Source of the DNA: Lophius americanus
Taxonomy: Eukaryota; Chordata; Actinopteri; Lophiiformes; Lophiidae
NCBI GenBank assembly: GCA_037951165.1
Contig: JBBDHG010000161.1
Coordinates: 991,501-1,055,500 of the forward strand
Direction: 5' to 3'
Length of the DNA stretch: 64,000 nucleotides
Shown here: positions 36,745-48,175 of the stretch, one piece after another
Layout of the letters: each line of letters begins with the position of its first letter
How positions within the stretch are numbered: position 1 is the first letter of the stretch
Translations under genes and position numbers: made by a program
Notes under the pieces: model-generated
Databases searched by the model: none
What the model saw: only the letters and a program-made list of their open reading frames with translations
What the model was told of the DNA's origin: nothing

Positions 36745-37551
36745 TATACATCCCCTTCTCATTAAAAATGTATGCACTTCTCTTGATAGAATGTCTGATA
36801 AATGAACTCTTCTGAAAAATATTTAGGGTGTATCATTTCCATGATTGAATTTACTTGGTTTGTTGTAACATTAAAGGCAGGTCCAAACATTTCCCAGCAG
36901 AACATTGCCCAAAGCGTCACACACTTCTTCCCATGGCTTGCCCTCTTCCCATAATTCATCCTGGGCCCATCTTCTCCACAGGTAAGTCATTCACATGGAC
37001 CCATCCATACAATATAAAGAACACATGATTCATCAGGCCACACACTTTCTTCCATTGCTTCATGGTCCAGTTCTGATGCTTACATGGCCATTGTTAGCAG
37101 TTTCAGTGGTGGATAAGTATCAGCGTGCCTAAGCAGCCTGACACGCAGCAAGATGTGATAGACTGTGCGTTCTGACACGTTTCTGTCGGATGTTTGTTAA
37201 CTTTTCCAGCATTAATTTCTGAAGTAGGATCCGTATGATCAGACAGCCTCTGCTGACCATCTGTCCCTTTGCATAGCAGTGAGCATTGGACGCCCGTGAC
37301 CCAATCGCCAGTTCACCAGAGAAGACCTGCCGCTCTGGAGATGCTCTGGAGCGACTTTTGAAGGGACCAAAACTTTTGCTTTTTTCAAAGTCGTTGAGAA
37401 TGTTACGTTTACTCATCTTTGCTGATTCCAACTCATCAAATGTTCACTTGCTGCCTAATATATCCAAGCCTTGGACAGCTGCCATATTAACGTCACAAAC
37501 CCTTTAACTTACTTAAGCTGTCAGTGGTTAAAAAGTTATCACCGATAAGTG
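36745..37551 (-). mobile_element. Tc1-like DNA transposon relic, transposase fragments
   Basis: On the minus strand the outer end starts TACACTTATCGGTGATAAC, then a short leader with GGGATATATT-like sequence and a start reading MSKRNILNDFEKSKSFGP. Later segments read VSRGC...RILLQKLMLEKL and, past frameshifts, WAMFCWEMFGPAFNV (about 36885-36930). The last corresponds to the conserved LWAMFCWE.LGPA stretch after the first catalytic aspartate in this fish Tc1 group. The frame is split and the left terminus is not clear. Confidence 0.75.
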
Positions 37552-39465
37552 TATGTCCCCTGCCACGTGAGGATAGCCATGCTCACATTATTGACTTGGT
37601 CACATGGTGCGGCTGAATTTTTCAGTGGGCAGAAAGGAATGTTAAAACTTCTAACTAACCAACCATGGATGCGGGTAAAGACACATCCTTGGGCAAAGGT
37701 AAAAATGGATGTTGCCAGGACACAGCACATTCTCATTCCCCAGATGTCAACTATGACAGCCTGATCAATGGCCGTTGGCATCTACGAATGAAACAGTTAC
37801 CCCTGCTGCATCATTTCTGGAGGTGGCCCTCTTGTGTAAGTTTATTAAGAGCAAGAAAAATACAGGAGGTTGGTTGGCCGAATACAGGACCAAGGCTTGG
37901 AGTCCATGCGTGAACAGGCAGCGAGGTTGTTAGTTAGATAAATCAGCGTCTTTATTGTAACTCAACAGTCATATTGTTTGAATGTATTCCTTGATGATGA
38001 ACCCTGCAGACAAACAAACAGATGTTAGACAGATTACTATAGTTTACACTGATCTTTAATGAGTTGGTGGACAGATTACGCTACCATACCAGGAATAAAG
38101 GTGTATGATGGATTAATAAAATCAATTATAGTAATTTACTGAAAATCTCTTTATGCAGCATAACGGCACACACACTGCACTGACTGGCTATTGTTTCACT
38201 TCAATGCGACTACAACACTTGATGAATTTCAATGTCTTAATTACAGCTCTTTGAAATCTGTTTCAGAATCTGTTTCTCTGTTTCTCTGTTTCTGTTTCTC
38301 TGTTTCTCTCCCTTCTGTTTCAGAAGGGAGAGAAAAAGAAGAAAAGGAAAGTAACCACTGGCTTCATTATTTTAGGTTTAAAATGATTCCTTTTTCATAT
38401 TTCAAACAATTTTGAATACTTCTTCAAATAAGCAGTAACGGCTGGTTTATAAGTCCTGCACTGAGAAATGTGACTTTCATGGAGATGCTGTATTGATTTA
38501 AACGCCAATTAAGCCGGATAAATCCATATAGCTATGCCAAACTCTGGAGAAGCCCGTTTGTAAGGCAAGAAGAACAAAAATTCTGAGATCTAGACTTTTG
38601 GATTTGTAAGAAATTTTAAATTAAACTTGAATTAAACTAGTTTAATGATAGACAGGGTCCTGCTTTCATCTCTGTGTTTGGTCCGAAACAAAATGCTTGA
38701 AAATAGTTAAATGCTAATGAATTTAACAAAACAGACATGATTATAGTCCTATCAAATTTTGAAAACAAACTGACAATGTCTTAAAACAGGTGAACAAACA
38801 CTATGAGTCAGGAAGCTACATGTTTTTTTTGGTCTATTTCTCAGGTTCTACATCTAATGATCAATCTATTAAACATCACCTGTTCATTTTTCTTTGTTTC
38901 ACAACTACCAACGTATTTATTAGTTCACAAATGGGATATCATTTACAGGTCAGAGATATAACATTTCAAAACATTAGACAATATTGCTATTCCAGATGTC
39001 CGTGATTAAGTGATGGATCATTAAGGGATCATTAGGGTAGCATTGCACCATGGCAGAAATAAAGACATTGGACAAGATGCCAAAACATTTCTAAAGAAAA
39101 AGCAAATGTAAGGATTTGCAATGAGAAGAATGAGAAATATCCTAACAATCAGGGAAAAGTATTTCTCTGAGCAAAAAATATAGAAAACCTCTCATTTAAT
39201 TGTCATCATCCATAGGCATTTTAATGTCAGACTGAAGGGTTAGTAGTTAACGCTGGTTTCATGTTGTATCTCCAAATCAATGTGTGTCATTATTTCACAT
39301 GACATTAGTGTTTTTCTTATGCAGACAGGCTATCTGTACATCACCTGCATCATAGATAAATGTATTATTATGTCCATCACTGTTAAATAATGAATTCCTT
39401 AATAAAGAATTGTTGTTAGTGATAAAATTATCAAAAGCTCTAATAACATTTTAATAAAAATAGCC
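37552..39465. other. no gene recognised; hairpin at 38303-38335
   Basis: A 15-bp perfect inverted repeat TTTCTCTCCCTTCTG with spacer TTT lies at 38303-38335, next to a TTTCTCTG tandem run. Otherwise the sequence is AT-rich and featureless. Confidence 0.55.
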
Positions 39466-39469
39466 TGTT

Positions 39470-39705
39470 AAGGTGGTTCTGGCGTCTGATTAGGAAGCCT
39501 CCAAGGTTTCCCCTTTAGAGGTAACTAGGAAGAGACCACAGGGAAGACCCAGAACACGATGGAGGGACAAAACATCTCATCTGACTTGGGAACACATTGG
39601 GATCCCCCAGGATGAGCTGGGAGGTTTTGCTGGGGAGAGGGATGTCTGGAACGGCCACCAAACCCCGGATAAGCAGAAGAAAATAGATGGAATGAAAAAA
39701 ACTTA
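39470..39705 (+). mobile_element. LINE 3'-terminal fragment
   Basis: It carries GGCGTCTGATTAGGAAGCC, GGGAAGACCCAGAACACG, GGGAACACATTGGGATCCCC, GATGAGCTGGGAGG, TGGGGAGAGGGATGTCTGG, CGGATAAGCAGAAGAAAATA and a GATGGAATGA tail. This is the well-known 3' end of an abundant fish LINE. The reverse-transcriptase part is absent, as in most 5'-truncated copies. Confidence 0.7.
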
Positions 39706-41270
39706 AGTTCATGGTTCAAATAGAAATGTGGAAGGTTTAGAGAAGTGCAGCAGTATTGACCGTCTGCTACTGTGGCACTGTGGTATTTTCATCCTTTCAA
39801 AAATTTCTCCCAGCAGGTTTTCAAATATATGATCAGCTACGTCCTGCAACTAATGGAAAAAGGATGTCTTTTTTCAAAGGTGGTCAATAACGAAACCATG
39901 AATGGCCTGAGTGGTAAAAACTCCTTTAGGGTGTTGTCAGGGATAAGACCTTGCTGTTGAGGAAGACAGCATAGGTTAATCAATGGGCTGGTGTTCTTGG
40001 GAACTGATCGTGAAGGCAACTTTTTTTTTAAACTATTATAATGGTTTTGTTTTCTCATAAGTCAAAGTTCACGTGATGGGGCATTGGGTAATAATTACAA
40101 ACACTACGAGCAGAGAGAAGAAAATTGGCCTGTGCTCTGATCAGATTCAGTAATGATGGAGACCGTGTTGTGTACAATGTGTGTCCATCTGGTGATTATT
40201 AAGAAACCTGCAGCCTATACTGGGTTTCTGACCACTGGTCAGACTAAAGAAGTAGTTCAAGATGTCAGCTTAAGCTTTGGGAATTTTAACTATAATCTTC
40301 TGATATTTTAATGAAAAAAAGAAAATGAGAACACTGAGCCAGAAAGTTTAATGGGTAATGTAAATAATCATTAGCTTAGTTTAAATGCATGGCCTTTGCT
40401 GTGCAAGGATTTCCCTGATGCTTCATAGGCCTATAGTTCATAAAAATTTAATCTTTTCCTCTGATCAGAGGCGCCTCCACCATTAACCCAGAAACAGCAG
40501 GATGTTGTGTTTGGCATTTGATGACCTAAGGGTGAGTCCAGCTGGAATTTTACTTCCCCGCAGCTTCCATGTCAACTCTCGGCTAACTTTATCCAGCAGT
40601 AAATATGTAGTGATCAGCAGAACATTAGGCGTGTGCCGTGTACATGCCATTCATCTCACTCTGATACTTAGATAAGGCCATTTTTCTTTCTTCCTCCTCA
40701 TCATTGATTTCATCTTTGGATTCCATTATTTCATGAAGCAGCCCGACATGTCTGTTACGTTGTTTATTTTAGCTTTGATGGCTGACTAACAATCCACCAA
40801 TTTCCACTTTGACTTCCTGATCTTTGTGTGTGGATCCTGTGAGGTGGACCAATGGTTCACATTGCCCACATGGACAAGGAGGTGGTGATGGAACCACTCA
40901 TACTTGATTATCCTGCTAGTCTAATCAACTTTTTTCATACTTTTAGATGTTCACTAGTGACTTTGTGGATCATGTTAGAATTCAGTGGTGCTGATTTTGG
41001 ATGCATGTTACTGCGATAGTGACTGGCTACCTGGGTTCCTGTTCTGGGTACCACTGGTCACAGCCACTTAAGTAATGGAGCAAACAGAGCAACTGCACCT
41101 CCACTCCTCAACTCAAGTAAACAGGCACTTTAGCATCCGTACTATTCTTTTTTTGAACATTTGAGAAAGTTTGAATGAAAATACAACAGTTATATAAAAC
41201 CATTTCACATGTTGAGTGAATATTGGATTTTCCATTCTTAACTGGTTTCTAACAGATATAGAACTACGGA
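39706..41270. other. no feature recognised
   Basis: Intergenic AT-rich DNA. Overlapping short frames at 39.7-40.1 kb have no support. Confidence 0.5.
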
Positions 41271-41274
41271 AAAC

Positions 41275-41840
41275 CATGTTTATAGTAGAATCGATTCATA
41301 TGCTTCATATTTGGACTAAATCGAAACCAACTGTCAGGAAGTAATGTCCTAGAAATAGTGTTTGTTGTAAAAAAATAAATAAATCCCCATAGTGATTAAA
41401 ATATTAACTTTTTGGGTAAAATGTGATTTTAAATATAAGACAGATCTCCTCAATTCGATTCGTAAGCATCAAATTTGGAAAAAGTTTGGGGGAAAAAAAG
41501 GTTAGAAAGTTAAGGTTGAAACAACTGCTTATGACAAACAGTGTTTGTCATAAGAAGTCTCCACCTAGTGGGTCAAATATAAGCAGTTAGGGTAAAACAT
41601 TATCTTTAAAATGTTTCCTTTAATTGATTCATATATGCAGCAAATTTGGACTGGGACATGAAGCGCCAAAAGGTTTTTACCAAAAACTTTTTTCAAAGAG
41701 ACTCCCCCTATTGAGTACGATAATAGCTATTAGAATTAAATATGATATGTGCAAGATAAATTTCCTCGAGTTGATACATATGCACCAAATCTGGACTATA
41801 TCGCACCAACAGTTGAGAAACTCCCGATTTTTTTGGCCTT
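41275..41840 (+). repeat. unclassified dispersed repeat family, copy I, four internal units
   Basis: Only the interior is present. The block (C/A)GATT(C/A)(A/G)TA(T/A)GC...ATTTGGA recurs at about 41289, 41455, 41625 and 41768, a period of 143-172 bp. Each unit also has a GATCTCCT or related segment before it and a CTCCC(C/A)(T/C)(C/A)(T/G)AGTG-like segment after it. A 12-bp perfect hairpin with spacer AGT lies at 41528-41554. Confidence 0.75.
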
Positions 41841-41844
41841 ATAA

Positions 41845-42818
41845 TTAGAAGAACAGGGACAAACCCTGATCTTCACAAAGATTGTGTTTAATGACATTTT
41901 ACTGTTTGTTTCTTCATACAAAACGGATTTGGGATTTAAAATTCTGTCATATTGCTTTATTCTTGGGGGTTTATTGACGGTCAACATTTTCGATCGGTAG
42001 GACAACAACAAGCATAAATTTAAATCTGTGATGCAGATCCTAAGACAACATTTACATTTACTCACTATTGAAAAAATACTGATCACAATGTAAAACTAGT
42101 ATTTTAATGTAAAGTACAGCGTGAACTGAATGTTATGGTGGAAAAGCTGCTTTAGTGGTCATGGTTGCAGGTTCACTATTGAATGAAATGGTACCTTGAA
42201 TCTAAAGGTTTCCTAAACTGTTCAGTTTCATCATTTCTGATCACAAGTTCTTGAACATTTTGTAATATTAATTTCTTTTGACTTGTTTACTTGATCTAGC
42301 GTATATAGTGGGTTACTTATTTATGTTTTTTTTAAATGTATCTGCTTTCCTTGTATTCCTTCTCAACTGAGAGTGAGACACCGAGTTCTGCTGTCTTACT
42401 GTCTGAAAGCTTCTTTCTGACTTGAGGAAACCTAAACTCTCTGAATTTAGTTAGCTCTCTCTCTCTCTCTGTCTTGTGTCAGCAGCCGGACCTCTTAATG
42501 AGTATGGTATGCATCTTCATCTCATATTCCTCAGTGTACTATCCGTGCCATTATTCAAATATTTACATTTCCAACACGTACAGCGACGCTTTGACACTTC
42601 AAAGCGTAGAGACAGAGATTGGTATTTTATAGCTGAGTGGTAAGGAGTCTTCTTCACAGAAGGACCATCTGCTCAGCAGTGACGCTGCTTCTCGCCCGGC
42701 TAACATGCTGCACCGTACTGTAAACGGCCGGGATCACTGACCTCATGATGACACTGTTAAATTAAGTCGAGCATTTTGCACATTTGCTTGGTTACTATTT
42801 ATCCTGAGAAGTGAGCCC
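41845..42818. other. no gene recognised
   Basis: AT-rich DNA with a short CT run at about 42455-42471. A moderately CpG-containing stretch at 42640-42735 is too short to call an island. Confidence 0.5.
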
Positions 42819-42950
42819 TTCGCTTTTGCTGAAACGATTTGCAAAAAATAAGTGGATTAAATGTTTGAATTACCTGCATCTGCTTCAGATGCAGGTAAGT
42901 CAAACATTTAATCCACTTATTTTTTTGCAAATCGTTTCAGCAAAAGCGAA
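42819..42950. repeat. 132-bp near-perfect palindrome
   Basis: The left arm from TTCGCTTTTGCTGAAACG to ACCTGCATCTG (42819-42882) is matched by the inverse CAGATGCAGGT ... CAAAAGCGAA (42886-42950), with a 3-base centre. I see only one substitution and one single-base length difference in an A/T run. A third copy of the central ACCTGCTTCAGATGCAGGT lies immediately right at 42954-42972. Confidence 0.92.
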
Positions 42951-43384
42951 ACGACCTGCTTCAGATGCAGGTCAGTTTCATTTGCACAGCTAATATCATC
43001 ATGTCAAGCCTACCGAAACACACATCATGAACATGGAGTAGGAGCTGCAGTATGTCTCTCATTGGGACACCACCCCTTATATTTTACATGAAAATAATGG
43101 TTTGAGAGATCACCTTCATCAAGGCTCTAATTTGCGGTTGCTCGGTTTTTGCAGTTCATTTACAGCTGAAGATTTACCTCTCAACATCTGAACATCTGAA
43201 GAGAGGGTCAGACTTCCTCTTTCTATCTGGCTGCTGATTTTATCGAATGAAATTAACTTTCACTGTGAGATTTTATAAGCTCTCAAATTAAGCAAAGATG
43301 ATATAAGATAAGAAGATGAACATGTTTTATCTGACTTCATCTTCTTGTTATTATCAAAAGACAACCCTGTAATAGATGGCTACA

Positions 43385-43470
43385 TACACGATCAGCCATA
43401 GCATTATAACCAGTCAAAGGTGAAGTCAGAATAACACGGATCATATCATTATTCTGGGATATATTTGGAG
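43385..43470 (+). mobile_element. Tc1-type terminal fragment
   Basis: The sequence ACGATCAGCCATAGCATTATAACC, followed by GGTGAAGTCAGAATAACACGG and GGGATATATTTGG, matches the outer end of the same Tc1-like group as the relic at 36.8-37.55 kb. No transposase can be traced beyond it. Confidence 0.5.
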
Positions 43471-44383
43471 GCGAGGACATTGTCTTCTCAGCTCATAAAT
43501 TGGAGGCGGGTCAAGTGCTGCTGACTGTGCTGCATACAAACCAAAAGCACAGCGAGATTACATACAAAGCCTGCGAGTAGAAGCGAGTAGTCGTTAAATT
43601 CCACAATGCAACAGCAACGGAAATGATGCCCGCTTGTGTGACTCATATCATTGGCCTGATTTGCTCAAGTACAGAATGTGTGTGACTCTACGAGGTGGAT
43701 CCATTAAGATTCTCCAAAACGTCCTGCGTCCCGACATCGGTAGGACATCAACCCGAAAGTAGAGAAAGCTTTTGGAAGTGCCCGTTTCCCCTTCTGGATA
43801 ATGTTGAAAACTGGATTATGATGCCAATAAATACAACGTGGACATGACATTTTTTTTAACTTTATTCTTTCTTTGTCTGATTCGACTATTTCTGGCAGTA
43901 TTACACAATTTCTTCCTTTTACTGTAAACTCTCACAAATAAGTACGAAAGGAACACTGAGTACAGACGGAGTGCAGCGTACTTACACCTTGATGTCATTC
44001 ATGTTCGGCGTGAATGAAGTCTTCACACCGACACCTTAAGTTCCTTTCTTGCCACTTTCTTTTCATTCTTGTTTTTCACTTGTCAAATTTATTTAATATC
44101 TTAATGTCTTTTGTGGTTAGGGTTGAAGGATAAAGGGGTAAAATATTAGATAGAATTACATATTTTATCCCATCATCTGGTGTTCTGTACACAAGAATAT
44201 GGGGTTGACCCATGTACCAAATCTCATTAAACCCCTGAATACGTCTCAAGTTTAGCTTTGGTGGTTTGAGAACATACAAAAACACTTAAGTTGGCCCCAA
44301 AACACTTAGTAGTGAAGAGGAAATAAGAGCTAGCTTTTGACTAGCCATGATGAACAGACCTTAACATTCATAAAACCAGGCAT

Positions 44384-45102
44384 ACGCTGTGGTCCCCAAC
44401 AGCAAGGGTATATCTGCAAAAAGCTCTGAAGCCCCTGCGTTGTACAACTAATTCCTCTGATTGCGCTCCTCAAAGTTAAATGTGACTCATTAATTATCTA
44501 AAACAGTCCATGATGACTCAGTGAAACAATGTTATGAAATCAGCAATATTCTAATGTGCTCCAAGATAAGATCCCATAGTGACTCAATAATGAATATAAA
44601 TACAAATAACTAACTATTTATTAACTACTGTATCTGGACTCTGTCATTAACAAGACATATTTCCTTGTGTCAAATCAATTTGAGCTACATTTGGACACAA
44701 CTAGACATATTCTTGGGATGTAACGGCCAAAAAAACGTGATTTTTTTTTTAAGCCTCCCCATCAGGGAGAACCATTTATTTTATCTTCATAAAAAAAGTT
44801 CCCAGAGTGAGTGAAATATGAACTGCTAGACTAAAATATTATAAATGCACGACAAATATCCCCGAGTAGCTTCATATGCAACCGAGTTGGATTAAATGGA
44901 GCAAAAGTTAAAGAAATTGGCCCTAAAAATTTTGGAAGTAAAACTGTCCTTAATGACGGAAATATGCAAGTTTCCTTTCCTAAAAGCAATCCAGTTCTTC
45001 CTCTCGCTAAGGTCTATGTGGCTATAAAAGTTTAAAATGACCCGCGAAGGATCTGCTGCAGGAATCCATTATATCCTTGACTTTTTGGGGATATAATAAC
45101 AC
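44384..45102 (+). repeat. unclassified dispersed repeat family, copy J, nearly full length
   Basis: Left end: ACGCTGTGGTCCCCAACAGC, AAGGGTATATCTGCAAAAAGC, TGCGTTGTACAACTAATTCC, CTGATTGCGCTCCTCAAAG. Interior units follow with TTTGAGCTACATTTGGAC and ATATGCAACCGAGTTGGA. Right part: GCAATCCAGTTCTTCCTC, AAGGTCTATGTGGC, GAAGGATCTGCTGCAGG and the end CTTGACTTTTTGGGGATATAATA. At about 719 bp this is the best plus-strand reference copy in the window. Confidence 0.85.
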
Positions 45103-45104
45103 TA

Positions 45105-46680
45105 AAAATAGATCTTGGTGTGCTCTCAAGCTTGGGTCTTATGCTTTACTCTTCACTACTGTAGAAGGTTGCTAAGTAGCCACACCTGCTTATGACTTTG
45201 GTTAGTGTAGAGATTCAAGTTTTCAATTTCAGCTCGGTTTTCTGTCAGTGGAGAAAAAAATCTGTCCAAGTTAGGGAGAGAGAGTGATTTTGTTTGACCT
45301 CAATATCATTTATGTATAATGATATAATTTAGAGAACTATGTTATGCACATGTAAGGCCTTTTTGAAACCATCAGTAATGAATTACCTTTTTCTATAGTG
45401 GTTATTAAAACATCTTTCCCGCGTTGGCTTATGAACTACAAATGAGTCTTCTTTGTGATCTGGTCCCTCCTGCCCCAGATAAGCGGAGAAACTAATTTTA
45501 ATTTGGTGCTTATCAGCTCTGATTTAGTTTGAGAACAGGGGGGTTGAAAAAGGTGAGAAGCAAGAGACAAAATCCCATGTGTGAGTCTCCCAAGACAATG
45601 GAGGGAAATTTAATGCTGAGGAACATTGTATGTTGTCAGAGAACCGTTGATGTAAATGTCTCTTTTTTGGTGAATGTCTTGCTGCTTAAATGGGAATAGA
45701 ATACACTCTCTCTCTCTCTCTTGCTCTCCCGCTCTCTATTTCTGTCTTAACATTAGAACTCGTCTGTCCTCTTTGCCAGCAGATACCCATAGTAAAAGCT
45801 TATTATTCTATTACACTGAAAATGGAGATTATCAGACAGATGCATGATACAAAATTTATATTTTTTATAATTATGTCTACATACACATGATTTATAGTTA
45901 AAATGCCTTACTTATAGCAATAAGTTCAGATATCATTACGATTATGCCTTTTCTATTTCCTACTATAAACAATATAAGGGGGTTAAGTTGACCTGTTCCA
46001 AATCTGTACCTTTCTGTCCCTCTCATGGCTTTAGCTGCATCTACCACATATATGCTGGTTTGGTATGTGGCTGCTCTCTGAATTCACACGCACTTTGTAA
46101 CAGTCTACACAATATTAAAAATCTCAGCTTTTATTTAAACAACGAATGAAATTAAATAGCATTAACTCATTGCTTGCCAGAAGATACACCTTATCCCATA
46201 TATTCAAACTCCAACTGTAAGGAAAGTCGGAAAAAAGTATCAATAACCTTCATATTACCAATTAAAACACTCTGCAGAATGAATAATGTTAAGATTAAAG
46301 GACATGTCTGTAAATTTGCACAATACTGCAATAAATGACCTTGAGGAACTGAATGTGTGTGTTTATCTTAAAAATGTAAACCTTATATTTCTTTGGAGAC
46401 TGCATCCTCCAGCTGTTGACTCATCTCACAAATTAGTTTCTTACAATTCTACCCAATGTCTGCGCACAGCAACCTCCCGCACATGTATTGATCCTCATTT
46501 AGTTCTCACAGGAGCTCAAATAATGTGTCTGTGGTGTTCAGCAGCTTTTAATGAGGATGGATCCTATAGCCTTCCATGGTGATCACAGCTGAGCATATGA
46601 TGCTCTGCTGCATCTCCTGTGAGCTGCTCCTCTTGTTGGGTTTTTACTTGGCAGGTGTACTTCACTCTTAACTCAATATC
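45105..46680. other. no feature recognised
   Basis: Intergenic DNA with a short CT-rich tract at 45704-45735. Confidence 0.5.
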
Positions 46681-46685
46681 GACGG

Positions 46686-47350
46686 GAATATAACCAAAAT
46701 GCTTTGCGCGATCAGATCCGTGCGTAATGGTAACAAACCCAGACCGCTGGAGAGGTTATATGGAATAAAAACTCTTATTAACTTACCGTTTATTTGACTT
46801 AATCTCTGTCCCGTTTCCTCCTGGATAAACGTGTCCTCTGTTGTGTTGTCCTCCACTAACGCACATCCAGGAGAAAGGCGGAGAGGGAGTGTTCGGAGTG
46901 TTCGGAGTGTTCGGAGCGCACTGCTCCTGGAGCTGCTGCTTCTTCAATCCCCGCTAGAAGGCAAAGCGCGTCCGTCTCCTCCTGAAACGATGTTACATGC
47001 GCCGCAGACTGGAATGCATGCATCCTCATCACTGTGCGGCATGACAGCAGTTACTTCAGCCCTGGTATTTGTCGGACTTTAAATGTAAGAATGTGTGAAA
47101 ATGTGCAAAATGTGCGGAGCTCCATCTGAGGCACCAGTGCGCAGCTCACTGTCTCATTGGCTCGTTCTGCCACTACTCAGAGTCGACTACAAGTTGCATT
47201 CGAGTGTTTCTTGGAGATTTTGATGGGAATGGTTGCATCCAGACTCTATGTGCGCACCACCCACAGGAACACACGCACACACATACAGTCACTGTGAGGG
47301 CAGAGGCGAGATCGGGGGCAGGGACCTCCTGGGGGCCCCTGCCAGTTTGT
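46686..47350. promoter_or_regulatory. GC/CpG-rich patch, candidate promoter or first exon
   Basis: This stretch is visibly richer in GC and CpG than its neighbours (for example GCGCGATCAGATCCGTGCG, AAAGCGCGTCCGTC, GCGCCGCAG, GCACCAGTGCGCAGCTC). It contains three tandem copies of the 9-mer GAGTGTTCG at 46887-46913. On the minus strand CAAATAAACGGTAAGTT resembles a strong splice donor, but the frame before it lacks an ATG. On the plus strand a 30-residue frame starts at an ATG at 46989. No gene can be assigned. Confidence 0.35.
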
Positions 47351-47574
47351 GATGGTCCCACTGCAAAACGACAAAGCAAGACATTTTAAAGCACTTTCAA
47401 TATGTAGAGTGACATTTTTAAAGATTGTTTGAAACGTTGACAGAAAAACAACGAGTTGAGAGTTTGCATTTCTTCTCTGATTGTTGGGCGCTAACTATAA
47501 AGTGGAGTCTTCCTGCAGGTTTCCATGGATCATGATTTGACCTTCTGATATGGACTGGTTGATGCAGTCTGGGA

Positions 47575-48175
47575 TGGTAGGGGGAGATTTTTACAAAAAA
47601 AATGTTTTTAGAACATAACCTCCTAACCGCTGGTGTAATTTAGTAAATGAATCGACAGGGGTAGATCTATCTTGAAAATAACATATTCTACCCTTATAGA
47701 CCATATTTCACTCACAAGCTCTTATATGAAAACCATCTTTCTGTAAATAACTCAAATACTATTTCATGGATCATTTTCAAATGTTATGCAAACATAGACC
47801 TTAGTACGAAGAAGAACTGGAGTGTTTCTGGGAAAGCTTTGATACACTATTTCTGGAACTGGGGGGAGCTTTTTTGTCAAAACTTTTTGGGCTATAAATT
47901 TGCAAGCATTGGTCCAATTTAGTCCAAATTGGGTTCATATAAATCAGCTTTAGGAGATCTAACATGTTGATAACATATTTTACCCATATTTTAAATCCAA
48001 TAGTTTATAATTTACTCAACTGAGGGAGCTTTTATTTCTTTTGGATAAATATTGTGGATATAACTTCCCATTTCATTTGAGGGGTTCAATCAAGGAGATT
48101 GTTTGTATTACGAAGGGGATTGGGGACCTTTCGGGGATATACCCTTACTGTTGGGGACGACAGCGTAGGTGTAGT
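47575..48175 (-). repeat. unclassified dispersed repeat family, copy K
   Basis: The minus strand shows the complete left end CCTACGCTGTCGTCCCCAAC, AGTAAGGGTATATCCCCGAAAGGTCCCC, the TTGAACCCCTCAAATGAAATG segment, then internal units with TTTGGACTAAATTGGACC, AATCAGTT-like CCAGTTCTTCTTCGTACTAA, ATGATCCATGAAATAGTATTTGAG and another CAAGATAGATCTACCCCTG unit. The right terminus is replaced by unrelated sequence. Confidence 0.85.

Noticed and set aside
42819..42950. MicroRNA precursor
   Set aside because: The hairpin is too long and too perfect for a typical precursor and there is no sign of a conserved mature sequence; a recent palindromic duplication explains it better.
46668..46856. 62-codon minus-strand frame at the CpG-rich patch
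   Set aside because: It begins at GTG, with no ATG in frame upstream. Only the donor-like site within it is of interest, so it is treated as part of a possible promoter/first exon.
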